A DNA stretch of 64,000 nt, taken from positions 1-64,000 of the forward strand of contig JABJKS010000082.1 of NCBI GenBank assembly GCA_018660265.1, read 5' to 3'. The notes under the pieces are model-generated. The model was not told the origin of the DNA, made no database searches, and saw nothing but the letters and a program-made list of their open reading frames with translations. The stretch comes from Rhodospirillaceae bacterium. GTDB taxonomy: Bacteria; Pseudomonadota; Alphaproteobacteria; GCA-2731375. Both the position numbers and the translations under genes were made by a program. Positions 24,873 through 33,090 of this stretch are shown in pieces. Each line of letters opens with the position of its first letter. Positions within the stretch are counted from its first letter, which is position 1.

Positions 24873-26180
24873 ATGTTTCAGGTGATTGCGAACAGTTGGG
24901 CCTTATTTTTGGGCCTGGGCCTGATCATGCTTGGCAACGGCTTGCAGGGTTCCCTTTTGGGACTACGCGCCTCGTTGGAAGGTTTCGGGGTCACAGCGAC
25001 GGGTTTGATCATGTCGGGTTATTACATCGGCTTGTTAAGCGGTGCCACGATGGTGCCGAAATTCGTCGCGCGGGTCGGCCATATTCGCAGTTTCGGGGCC
25101 ATGGCGTCCCTGGCCTCGACCTCAATCCTGGTCCATGTGGTGTTTATCGATCCGTGGGTTTGGTGGGCCATGCGCCTGGTCACCGGCTTTGCTTTTGCGG
25201 GGCTGTTCGTGGTGGCGGAAAGCTGGCTGAACGATGCCGCCGAAAATGAAACCCGCGGCCAGTTGCTCAGCTTTTACATGCTCATCACATTGGGCGGCAT
25301 GGCGGGCGGTCAGTTCATGCTGAATATCGCCTCTCCGTCCAGTTACGAGTTGTTCGTGTTGATTTCGGCTCTGGTCAGTATTGCGGTTATTCCCATTTTG
25401 TTGTCGGTCGCGAAGGCGCCTGAATTCAATACCTCGGAATCGGTCAGTATCTTTCAGCTTTATCAGGTTTCCCCCCTGGGTGTGTTCGGCATGCTGGTCA
25501 ATGGTGTGATGATGGGCGCAATTTTTGGCATGGGCGCGGTCTATGCCACCGCCATTGGGCTGTCTGTGCCAGAGGTATCCCTGTTTATGGGCAGCATGGT
25601 TCTGGGCGGTGCGATACTGCAATTTCCCCTGGGCCGGATGTCAGATATTGTCGGTCGGCGGCAGGTCATCATCGGGGCCTGTGCTGCCGGTGTGGCCGTC
25701 GCTATATTTGCCACGAACTTTGACTATAGCGGTTGGATTTTGTATCTGGTGGTCGCCCTGATCGGCGGTTTTGCAACGCCCCTGTACGCCCTTTGTGTGG
25801 CCCATACCAACGACCACCTCAGCCCCAGTCAGATGGTAGCGGCCAGCGGTACCCTTGTTTTGGCAGGGTCAATCGGGGCCTGTCTTGGCGCGCCGATTAC
25901 CGCCATCGCTATGGAGCAATATGGCTCTCAAGCCTTTTTTTACACAATTGGAATTTCCATGGCGGTGGTCTGTGTTTTTGGCCTATGGCGCATGACACAG
26001 CGGGATGCGATTTCCAGCGAAGACACCTCCGACTTTGTTGTTTTGGCACCGACCCCGATGAGTGCCGTCTTAAACCCGGAGATTGAGTTGGAGGAAATTG
26101 TCACCGCCAACGAAGTGGATGCCGAAGCGGTGCAGGAGAGCTTCGAAGAGTTGGTCAATGATTTGGCGAACCCTGAATAA
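24873..26180 (+). CDS. Major facilitator superfamily transporter, YcaD-like
   Basis: This 435-residue protein has twelve predicted membrane helices in two sets of six, with an acidic cytoplasmic tail of about 50 residues. GRMSDIVGRRQVI (near 250) is the MFS inter-helix motif of the second half, and AESWLNDAAENETRGQLLSFY after helix 4 is typical of the YcaD group. Substrate is unknown. It lies 178 bases from the divergent COG3904 gene and upstream of the cobalt-transporter pair, but no direct link to either is visible. Confidence 0.82.
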   Translation: MFQVIANSWALFLGLGLIMLGNGLQGSLLGLRASLEGFGVTATGLIMSGYYIGLLSGATMVPKFVARVGHIRSFGAMASLASTSILVHVVFIDPWVWWAMRLVTGFAFAGLFVVAESWLNDAAENETRGQLLSFYMLITLGGMAGGQFMLNIASPSSYELFVLISALVSIAVIPILLSVAKAPEFNTSESVSIFQLYQVSPLGVFGMLVNGVMMGAIFGMGAVYATAIGLSVPEVSLFMGSMVLGGAILQFPLGRMSDIVGRRQVIIGACAAGVAVAIFATNFDYSGWILYLVVALIGGFATPLYALCVAHTNDHLSPSQMVAASGTLVLAGSIGACLGAPITAIAMEQYGSQAFFYTIGISMAVVCVFGLWRMTQRDAISSEDTSDFVVLAPTPMSAVLNPEIELEEIVTANEVDAEAVQESFEELVNDLANPE

Positions 26181-26219
26181 AGCCGCCGGGTACGATTTCC
26201 TGCAAATAACTACGACATA

Positions 26220-26245
26220 GCGGCATTTGGCCGCGGAATTTTGTT
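26220..26245 (+). terminator. Possible weak terminator after the MFS gene
   Basis: GCGGC (26220-26224) and GCCGC (26230-26234) form a 5-bp stem with a five-base loop, followed by GGAATTTTGTTG. It is 40 bases after the MFS stop and upstream of cbtB. The stem is short, so the call is tentative. Confidence 0.3.
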
Positions 26246-26320
26246 GTATTTGATGAGTGTGCAAGTATTCTCAGAGGTAATGGATTTGGGGCGACCTAGT
26301 TGTTTTGGAAAGGCGAGCAT

Positions 26321-26521
26321 ATGGCTCAGATAAAAGTAGCGGATCAGACGGCAGCCGAACGTACGGCGACCACACAAATGCAGACCGCACAGGTCATGCA
26401 GGCGGGGCTTGCCGCTTTGTTGGGCTTGGCGTTGTTCATCGGCGTGGCCTTTGCCCATCCGACGGTTATTCACAACGCCGCCCATGATGGCCGCCACGGT
26501 ATTGCGGTCCCCTGCCATTAG
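26321..26521 (+). CDS. cbtB: CbtB cobalt transporter subunit
   Basis: This 66-residue small membrane protein has one transmembrane helix (about 29-46) and the diagnostic histidine-rich C-terminal motif (HNAAHDGRHGIAVPCH) of CbtB. It is the small partner of CbtA in proposed B12-regulated cobalt uptake. ATG 26321 follows AAAGGCGAG. cbtA begins 19 bases downstream. No cobalamin riboswitch could be recognised in the 140-base gap upstream, although this pair is riboswitch-controlled in many bacteria. Confidence 0.88.
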   Translation: MAQIKVADQTAAERTATTQMQTAQVMQAGLAALLGLALFIGVAFAHPTVIHNAAHDGRHGIAVPCH

Positions 26522-26540
26522 AGTTCCGAGATAGAACAAT

Positions 26541-27272
26541 ATGGGTTTTTTTAAATCCATTCTGCTGTGCGGCCTGATCGCCGGCGTCGTCGCCGGTTTT
26601 GCACTTACAGCCCTGCAGACCGTAAAAGTCTATCCTCTGATATTTGCTGCTGAAGAATTTGAAGACACCGCCCATGATCATGGCAGCCATGACCATGGTG
26701 ATGCCAAGACGACGCCAAATTCCACTTCAAAGCCCGCAACAGAAGCTAAGCCATGGATGCCGGCGGATGGCATCGAACGGCTGTTCTATTCCCTGTTATC
26801 AAATATTCTCATGGGTGTCGGCCTGGGCCTGGTTCTGGCGGCGATCTTTGCCTTACGGGATGTGGAAAATTGGCGGCAGGGCGCGATTTGGGGCCTGGCG
26901 GGATTTATTGCCGTTAATTTGGCACCCGCATTGGGTATCCCGCCGGAATTGCCTGGCATGCCCTCTGGCGCTTTGCTGGCGCGGCAAACATGGTGGCTTA
27001 CAACAGCGCTTTGCACAGGTGCCGGTATCGCCTTGATATTCCTGACGGCGAACCTGATTTGGCGCGTTGCCGGTGCCGCCCTCATTGCCTTGCCGCAAAT
27101 TTATGGTGCCCCGCATCCCGACAGCGTGGCGAGTGACGTGCCGGCGACTTTGGCGGCCGACTTCGCCACCGCCAGTCTGGCCACCAACCTGATATTTTGG
27201 GCCATCCTGGGCATTCTGGCGGCCGAGGTCATGTCGCGCCTGGACCGGAATAAAGACGCCCGTCCGGCCTAA
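26541..27272 (+). CDS. cbtA: CbtA cobalt transporter subunit
   Basis: This 243-residue CbtA-family membrane protein has about five helices. The first begins at GFFKSILLCGLIAG, and a His-rich loop (HDHGSHDHGD, near 45-54) in the first extramembrane segment is a likely metal collector. It works with CbtB in presumed cobalt import for the cobalamin locus that follows. It converges on cobT with only four bases between stops. Confidence 0.88.
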   Translation: MGFFKSILLCGLIAGVVAGFALTALQTVKVYPLIFAAEEFEDTAHDHGSHDHGDAKTTPNSTSKPATEAKPWMPADGIERLFYSLLSNILMGVGLGLVLAAIFALRDVENWRQGAIWGLAGFIAVNLAPALGIPPELPGMPSGALLARQTWWLTTALCTGAGIALIFLTANLIWRVAGAALIALPQIYGAPHPDSVASDVPATLAADFATASLATNLIFWAILGILAAEVMSRLDRNKDARPA

Positions 27273-27276
27273 GTCC

Positions 27277-28290
27277 TCAATCTGATTTTTCTTCCACGCC
27301 GGCATCTGCGAAGCTGGACATTCCTGCATGGGTTGCCAGAGCGGCGCGCAGCAAGGGTACCGCCGTTGCAGCGCCCGACCCTTCTCCAAGGCGCATGCCC
27401 AGGTCCAGCAATGGCGATAGGTCCATATTAGCCAGTAATCGACTGTGACCAGCCTCTGCCGAGACATGGGCGGCCCAGCAATGATCCAGGAAACCATCCG
27501 CTGCACATGCCAGTGGTGCCAGCGCCGCGCCGGCCACAAAACCATCGATCAACAAGGGTACCCTGGCCCGCCGCGCGGCCAGTGCGGCACCGGCCATCGC
27601 GGCCAGTTCCCGACCGCCCAAACAACGGGCAATTTCCAGTGGCTGACCCAGGATGTCATTATGCAGGCTTCGCCCGGCCGAAATCGCCTTGGCTTTGCGC
27701 GCCAGACCGGCATCATCAACGCCGGTACCGCGCCCGATCCAATCCTCCGCCGCGCCGCCATACAAGGCATGCGCCAGGGCTGCTGCAACCGTCGTGTTCC
27801 CGATACCCATCTCCCCAATGCAGACCAAGTCCGAATCGTCATGAACCTGCGCCATACCCTGGCGAAAGGCGTCCAGAAATTCCGGCCAGTCCATAGCCGG
27901 GCCTTGGGTGAAATCTGTGGTGGGGTTATCCAGTTCCAGGGCAAGGACACTTAATTCGGCACCAGCGACCTGGCACAGTTGGTTGATCGCGGCACCTCCA
28001 GCGGCGAAATTGCGCACCATCTGTTCCGTCACGGCAGCGGGAAAGGCTGAAACACCTTGTTCAACCACCCCATGATTGCCCGCGAACACCAGAACCTGCA
28101 CCATGTCCAGCTTGGGGACCTCGCGGCCCTGCCAGGCGGCCAGCCACAGGGTTAGATCCTCTAATTTACCCAAGGCCCCCTGGGGCTTGGTCAGCATGTC
28201 GTTGCGGGCCTTGGCTGCGTCGCGGGCGGCGGTATCCGGTTGGGGCAGATTGGCCAATAATTTTTGTAGGTCTTCGCGGGTCTTTGGCAT
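27277..28290 (-). CDS. cobT: Nicotinate-nucleotide:dimethylbenzimidazole phosphoribosyltransferase
   Basis: CobT (337 residues) makes alpha-ribazole phosphate, the lower-ligand precursor, in the cytoplasm. FAGNHGVVEQGVSAFP (near 85), GEMGIGNTTVAAAL (near 170), GRGTGVDD and the C-terminal MRLGEGSGA, whose Glu is the general base, are all present. Length fits the family. It is the last gene of the short leftward run cobA-cobB-cobT, 30 bases after cobB. Confidence 0.95.
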   Translation of the reverse strand: MPKTREDLQKLLANLPQPDTAARDAAKARNDMLTKPQGALGKLEDLTLWLAAWQGREVPKLDMVQVLVFAGNHGVVEQGVSAFPAAVTEQMVRNFAAGGAAINQLCQVAGAELSVLALELDNPTTDFTQGPAMDWPEFLDAFRQGMAQVHDDSDLVCIGEMGIGNTTVAAALAHALYGGAAEDWIGRGTGVDDAGLARKAKAISAGRSLHNDILGQPLEIARCLGGRELAAMAGAALAARRARVPLLIDGFVAGAALAPLACAADGFLDHCWAAHVSAEAGHSRLLANMDLSPLLDLGMRLGEGSGAATAVPLLRAALATHAGMSSFADAGVEEKSD

Positions 28291-28320
28291 GGCTGTGAAA
28301 CGGTTCCTGTGTTTATTCTT

Positions 28321-29634
28321 CTAGGCTTGGTCGATGAGGTGAATAAAACTGCCCATGACATTGCCTGCTATTAATCCGGTCTGGGCCTGACCTTCGCCCA
28401 GGGCATCTTTTATCGTAAACAGATGACTGCCACTTTCGCGGACAATCGTCGCATAGTGGAATTCATGGCCCCGGTATCTGGCTCCGGCTTGGCCCAAGGG
28501 ACCATCGTTGGGAAGTTGGATTTGACGGTAGCCTAAGTGCATCTTGCGCTGGGCAAATGTCGTCTCAAGCTGCAACAGCCCGGCCATGGCATGGCGCTGG
28601 CCATCAGTGTCGACGACCCCTTGTCCCAGGACCATGTAGCCGCCGCATTCACCCAGGATAACCGCGCCCCGTGATCCGGCCTCTTCCAGGCCCGTCAGAA
28701 AGGCCTGGTTTGCCGCCAGTGGACCAGCGTGCAGTTCGGGATAGCCGCCTGGTAAGTAGACCGCATCCGCGTCCCCATGCGGGGCTTCATCGGCCAGGGG
28801 AGAGAAGAACGTGATTTCCGCCCCTTGGGCCCGCCAATCGTCGAGAACATGGGGATAGCAGAAGCCAAAGGCGATATCCTGGGCCACGGAAATTCTCTGA
28901 CCCAACGGCTGTATGGGCTTTGGAAAAGCGGCGTCGGTTCGGGAAGGCTGCCTGGCGATATCATGCAAGGCGGGAAGATCTATATCCCGTGCCAACAAAT
29001 CAGCGGCCCGGTCCAGCATCGCGTCCAAATCCACCCGCTCGGCGGCCTGGACCAGTCCAAGGTGGCGGGCCTTTAGGCTCAAGGATGGGTCGAAACCCAT
29101 GGCACCAATGACCCGCATGCCAACCTTTTCGCAGGCCTCCGCCAACAGCGTGCGATGGCGCGGGCTGCCGACTTGGGTGAAGATGACACCTGCGACATTC
29201 ACATCGCCGCGAAAATTGGCAAAGCCCTGGGCCAGCGCGGCGACGGATGCGCCCTGACCTTTGGTATTGATGGCCAATATGACGGGCAAATCAAATTCCG
29301 CTGCCAGATCCGCGGTCGCGCCATCACCACTGACGGCCCCATCAAACAGGCCCATCACGCCTTCGATGACGAAATGGCCACTTTTTGAATGCTGCAGAAG
29401 CTGGCCAAGACGCCCGGCATTCATCGCCCAAGGGTCAAGGTTGCGGCACGTTGTCCCCGCTGCTGCCGACAAAAACCCAGGATCAATGTAATCAGGGCCC
29501 ACTTTGAAGGGCGTTACCGCGCCGCCGTCGCGGCTTAACAGGCGCAACAGGGCGGCAGAGACCAGGGTCTTGCCGGTATTCGATGACGGTGCTGCCAGGA
29601 TCCAACCGCATGATGGTTCGACCGTGTCGGTCAT
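28321..29634 (-). CDS. cobB: Cobyrinate a,c-diamide synthase
   Basis: This 437-residue ATP- and glutamine-dependent enzyme amidates the a and c side chains of (cob)yrinic acid. The N-terminal ATPase domain has a P-loop in SSNTGKTLVSAAL (near 17-29). The C-terminal class I glutamine amidotransferase domain has the nucleophile Cys in LGECGGYMVLG (near 335) and the His in GHEFHY (near 390). It starts with ATG overlapping the cobA stop (ATGA), so the two are translationally coupled. Confidence 0.95.
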   Translation of the reverse strand: MTDTVEPSCGWILAAPSSNTGKTLVSAALLRLLSRDGGAVTPFKVGPDYIDPGFLSAAAGTTCRNLDPWAMNAGRLGQLLQHSKSGHFVIEGVMGLFDGAVSGDGATADLAAEFDLPVILAINTKGQGASVAALAQGFANFRGDVNVAGVIFTQVGSPRHRTLLAEACEKVGMRVIGAMGFDPSLSLKARHLGLVQAAERVDLDAMLDRAADLLARDIDLPALHDIARQPSRTDAAFPKPIQPLGQRISVAQDIAFGFCYPHVLDDWRAQGAEITFFSPLADEAPHGDADAVYLPGGYPELHAGPLAANQAFLTGLEEAGSRGAVILGECGGYMVLGQGVVDTDGQRHAMAGLLQLETTFAQRKMHLGYRQIQLPNDGPLGQAGARYRGHEFHYATIVRESGSHLFTIKDALGEGQAQTGLIAGNVMGSFIHLIDQA

Positions 29635-30446
29635 ACTTTGTGCTCAAACGGCGGCATGGTGCCCAATTCCGATTTGTCGAACCAGTCCAGGCTGGATCGC
29701 AATGCCACCACATCCCCCACGGCGATCAGAACCGGTGCCTCGATGCCCGGCAACCGGGCCGCTGCGACACATTCCGATAGGGTGGTAACGACAACCACCT
29801 GATCCGGCGTTGCGGCCTTTGACAGCAGGGCCATGGGGTGGTCAGCCGGCCGGCCGGCGGCAAGCAGATTATCCCGGATCGTCGGCAATTGCTTCAGCCC
29901 CATGTAAAACACCAATACCGGGGAGCCTTGGGACAGCGCGGTCCAGTCGATGCCGTCATGATCGCCGGTAATAGTGTGCCCTGTGATGAAGCTGACGACG
30001 GTGTTCACCGTACGATGGGTGGCCGGAATGCCGGCATAAGCCAGACCGCCGACGCCCGCGGTAATGCCGGGGATGATGCGAAAGGGAATATTTTCCCGTG
30101 CCAGGGCCAGGGCCTCCTCACCACCACGGCCAAAGACGAAGGGATCGCCGCCTTTCAGGCGCAGGACCCGTTTGTTCTGTCGTGCCAATTCAATCAGGTA
30201 CAAGGAGATATCGCGCTGCTGCGGCGAAGGTTTGCCGCCCCGTTTGCCCGCATATTCCAGACGTTCCGGTTTCTCGATAGCATCCAGGATCTGCCGCGAG
30301 ACCAGGGCGTCGTAGACAATAACATCCGCCTGTTGAATGGCATTGACCGCGTGCAGGGTCAGCAGCCCCGGATCACCCGGGCCCGCACCGGCCAGCCAAA
30401 CCGATCCGGGTTCGAATGTGGGCAATGTGCCAAAAGATGCCGTCAC
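29631..30446 (-). CDS. cobA: Uroporphyrinogen-III C-methyltransferase
   Basis: This 271-residue SAM-dependent methyltransferase makes precorrin-2, the entry step to corrins. AGAGPGDPGLLTL (near 20-32) is the SAM-binding signature. RLKGGDPFVFGRGGEE and GITAGVGGLAYAGIP are family blocks. It is the single-domain form, without the CysG dehydrogenase/chelatase part. The start is GTG 30446. It heads a leftward operon divergent from cbiD. Confidence 0.95.
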   Translation of the reverse strand: MTASFGTLPTFEPGSVWLAGAGPGDPGLLTLHAVNAIQQADVIVYDALVSRQILDAIEKPERLEYAGKRGGKPSPQQRDISLYLIELARQNKRVLRLKGGDPFVFGRGGEEALALARENIPFRIIPGITAGVGGLAYAGIPATHRTVNTVVSFITGHTITGDHDGIDWTALSQGSPVLVFYMGLKQLPTIRDNLLAAGRPADHPMALLSKAATPDQVVVVTTLSECVAAARLPGIEAPVLIAVGDVVALRSSLDWFDKSELGTMPPFEHKV

Positions 30447-30531
30447 GTAATTATGCCTATTCCCTGCTTGCGGCTAAACTGAATGCATGCCTATTGCAGG
30501 CTAGGTGAGGGATCAAGAGGTTTTCGTAGTG

Positions 30532-31629
30532 ATGGCGGGGAAAGAACCGGATGAAGGTGGAAAGGGCACGCCATTGCGGCGCGGCTGGACCACCGGTGCC
30601 TGCGCCACCGCAGCGGCGAAGGCTGCCTATACGGCCCTGATTACCGGCGCGTTCCCTGATCCCGTTGAAATTGTGCTGCCACGTGGCGGCAACGCATCAT
30701 TCTGTCTGTCGAAGGAAATATTGAGCCCGCATGAGGCTATGGCAGCCGTTGAAAAGGATGCCGGCGATGATCCGGATGTCACCCATGGTGCGATAATCCA
30801 CGCAACCATCCGGCAGCGCGAGGATGATGGCGCGGGCATCCAATTCATTGCCGGTGAGGGCGTCGGTACAGTGACCAAACCAGGTTTACCAATCGAGGTG
30901 GGGCAGGCGGCCATTAATCCGGTGCCCCGTTCCATGATAACGGCTGCGTTGTCGGCCTTGGCAGCGGGAGCGGGCCGTAAACCGGACCTGGATGTCGAAA
31001 TATCAGTACCGGGGGGCGAGGCAATGGCCCATCAGACCATGAACCCCCGCCTCGGTATTCTGGGCGGGATTTCCATCCTTGGAACAACGGGCATTGTCAT
31101 ACCCTATTCCTGTGCCGCCTGGATCGCTTCTATCCATCAAGGCATCGATGTGGCCAGGGCGGAGGGATTGCGCCATGTGGGAGCGGCCACGGGGCGCACA
31201 TCAGAAGCTGCCCTGCGCAAGCATTATGGCTTTGATGAAGGGGCCTTGATCGATATGGGTGATTTTGCCGGTGGCATGTTGAAATACTTCCGTGATCATC
31301 CGGTTGAAAAGCTGTCATTGGCAGGCGGCTTCGCAAAAATTTCAAAGCTGGCAAAGGGGCACATGGACCTTCATTCAAAACGCAGTCAGGTTGACTTCGA
31401 ATGGTTGGCAGACGTAGCGGCGGATGCGCCGCAAATCGCCGCCCTGTGCCAGCGGGCCAACACGGCTGCGGAAGTCTTGGCGGCGGCACAGGCCATAGAC
31501 TTTCCCCTGGCCGACAAGGTTGCCGCTTTGGCGCGCATGCAAGCCCTGGATATCTGCCGTGATGCCGTTGCTATGGAGGTCCTGATTTTTGACCGTGCGG
31601 GAACATTGGTCGGGCAAGCGAATGGCTGA
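30532..31629 (+). CDS. cbiD: Cobalt-precorrin-5B C1-methyltransferase (CbiD)
   Basis: CbiD (365 residues) methylates C1 in the early-cobalt (anaerobic) branch and takes the place of CobF. The N-terminal signature LRRGWTTGACATAAAKAA and the glycine-rich EGVGTVTKPGL and TTGIVIPYS segments identify it. ATG 30532 is chosen (AGAGG eleven bases upstream); a GTG at 30505 is an alternative. It overlaps cobK by eight bases. Its presence with cbiX and cbiG argues that cobalt is inserted early in this organism. Confidence 0.93.
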   Translation: MAGKEPDEGGKGTPLRRGWTTGACATAAAKAAYTALITGAFPDPVEIVLPRGGNASFCLSKEILSPHEAMAAVEKDAGDDPDVTHGAIIHATIRQREDDGAGIQFIAGEGVGTVTKPGLPIEVGQAAINPVPRSMITAALSALAAGAGRKPDLDVEISVPGGEAMAHQTMNPRLGILGGISILGTTGIVIPYSCAAWIASIHQGIDVARAEGLRHVGAATGRTSEAALRKHYGFDEGALIDMGDFAGGMLKYFRDHPVEKLSLAGGFAKISKLAKGHMDLHSKRSQVDFEWLADVAADAPQIAALCQRANTAAEVLAAAQAIDFPLADKVAALARMQALDICRDAVAMEVLIFDRAGTLVGQANG

Positions 31630-32347
31630 ACGTCCGTTGCTGATCCTTGGCGGCACGACCTTGGCTCTTGCGCTGGCCAAGCAGCTCGCCGCGCGCGACA
31701 TCCCCGCGATTTATTCCCTGGCCGGTCGTACGGTGCCAAAGGCTCTGCCGGATATAGAGGTTCGCAGTGGTGGGTTCGGCGGCGCAGAGGCATTACGCGA
31801 CTATGTGCAGGCCAAGAACATCCGGGCCGTCATCGATGCAACCCACGCCTACGCCAGACAAATATCGCTGAATGCGGCGGCAACCGGGCACCTTCTTTTG
31901 CGTCTATCGGAAGAACCATGGCAACAGGTCGTGGGAGACCGCTGGACCGCTGCCGAAGATATTTCAGCTGCCCGGGATGTCGCTTCTGCCATTGCCGACA
32001 GGGTTTTCGTGACGACGGGCCGCCAGGGCATGGATGAATTCGTGCATGATACCCGCTGTTGGTGGCTGGCGCGGGTCATTGCGCCGGGTCCGGACCTTGA
32101 TCGGGGAATATATATTCAGGCCCGTGGACCGTTTGAAAAAGCCGATGAACTAGAACTTTTGCGCGACCACAGCATAGATGCGGTAATTTCCAAGAATGCC
32201 GGCGGCACCGCGACTTACCCCAAAATCGCCGCCGCGCGGGAGCTGGGACTGCCTGTCATCATGATTGACCGAGCCAGATCGGCAGATACCGAAACCGTGC
32301 ACACGGTAGAGGCCGCCATGGCCTGGATCTCAACCCTGGGGGCGTAG
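31622..32347 (+). CDS. cobK: Precorrin-6A reductase
   Basis: CobK/CbiJ (241 residues) is the NAD(P)H-dependent reductase of precorrin-6A. The Rossmann start is LLILGGTTLALALAKQL; DATHAYARQIS (near 80-90) and VTTGRQGMDEF are family blocks, and VISKNAGG near 195 is the usual nucleotide/substrate loop. It overlaps cbiD at the start and runs 18 bases into the convergent cobM gene at its end. Confidence 0.93.
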   Translation: MAERPLLILGGTTLALALAKQLAARDIPAIYSLAGRTVPKALPDIEVRSGGFGGAEALRDYVQAKNIRAVIDATHAYARQISLNAAATGHLLLRLSEEPWQQVVGDRWTAAEDISAARDVASAIADRVFVTTGRQGMDEFVHDTRCWWLARVIAPGPDLDRGIYIQARGPFEKADELELLRDHSIDAVISKNAGGTATYPKIAAARELGLPVIMIDRARSADTETVHTVEAAMAWISTLGA

Positions 32348-33088
32348 AATATGGCGATGGTCGGGGGCGTAAAGGCGGCTGTCTGTTGCCTCGTCCGTAT
32401 CCAGAACCCGGCCAACCAAAACCAGGGCGGTGCGGGTTAACTTTGCCTCCCGCGTCTTTTCGCGAATGTCGGCCAGGGTGCCGCGAACAATCTCTTCATC
32501 CGGCCAGCTGGCCCGGTAGACCAGGGCGACCGGACAATCGGCGCCATAATGGGGTATCAAGTCCCGGCAGACTTGGCGTAGGTTACGGGCGGAAAGATGG
32601 ATAGCCAGGGTGGCGCCCGATTTGCCCAGGTTCTCCAATTCCTCACCCTTTGGCATGGCTGAACTTTTCATGGCTGTGCGGGTCAGGATTATGGTCTGGC
32701 TGATATCGGGCAGGGTCAATTCCAAACCCAGGGCGGCGGCGGATGCGGCAAAGGCCGGTACGCCGGGCACGATTGTGTAATCAATATCCATCTGTTTCAG
32801 GCGCTTGATCTGTTCGCCGATAGCGCCATACAGGGATGGATCACCGGAATGCACCCGGGCCACGTCCTGGCCCTTTGCCTTTGCTGCCCCGATTTCCGCC
32901 ATGATCTGATCCAGGTTCAAGGGCGCGGTGTCGATAACACGGGCATCGTCGGGGGCAAAGCCGACGATCTCGACCGGGACCAGGGAACCGGCATAAAGGC
33001 AGACCGGGCAACGGGCGATCAGATCGCGCCCACGTAACGTGATCAGATCCGGCGCGCCGGGGCCGGCACCAATAAAATACACAGTCAT
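32330..33088 (-). CDS. cobM: Precorrin-4 C11-methyltransferase
   Basis: This 252-residue SAM-dependent corrin methyltransferase (CobM/CbiF) methylates C11. GAGPGAPDLITLRG at the N-terminus, HSGDPSLYGAIGEQ near 85 and IVPGVPAFAASAAALG near 110 are diagnostic. ATG 33088 lies two bases after the cbiG-cobJ stop; extension to 33154 would run into that gene. It is the last gene of the six-gene leftward run from cbiX. Confidence 0.94.
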   Translation of the reverse strand: MTVYFIGAGPGAPDLITLRGRDLIARCPVCLYAGSLVPVEIVGFAPDDARVIDTAPLNLDQIMAEIGAAKAKGQDVARVHSGDPSLYGAIGEQIKRLKQMDIDYTIVPGVPAFAASAAALGLELTLPDISQTIILTRTAMKSSAMPKGEELENLGKSGATLAIHLSARNLRQVCRDLIPHYGADCPVALVYRASWPDEEIVRGTLADIREKTREAKLTRTALVLVGRVLDTDEATDSRLYAPDHRHILRPQG

Positions 33089-33090
33089 AA

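Noticed and set aside
26181-26320. Cobalamin riboswitch upstream of cbtB
   Set aside because: The gap is only 140 bases and shows no B12 box or the CCCCCGCAACTG core.
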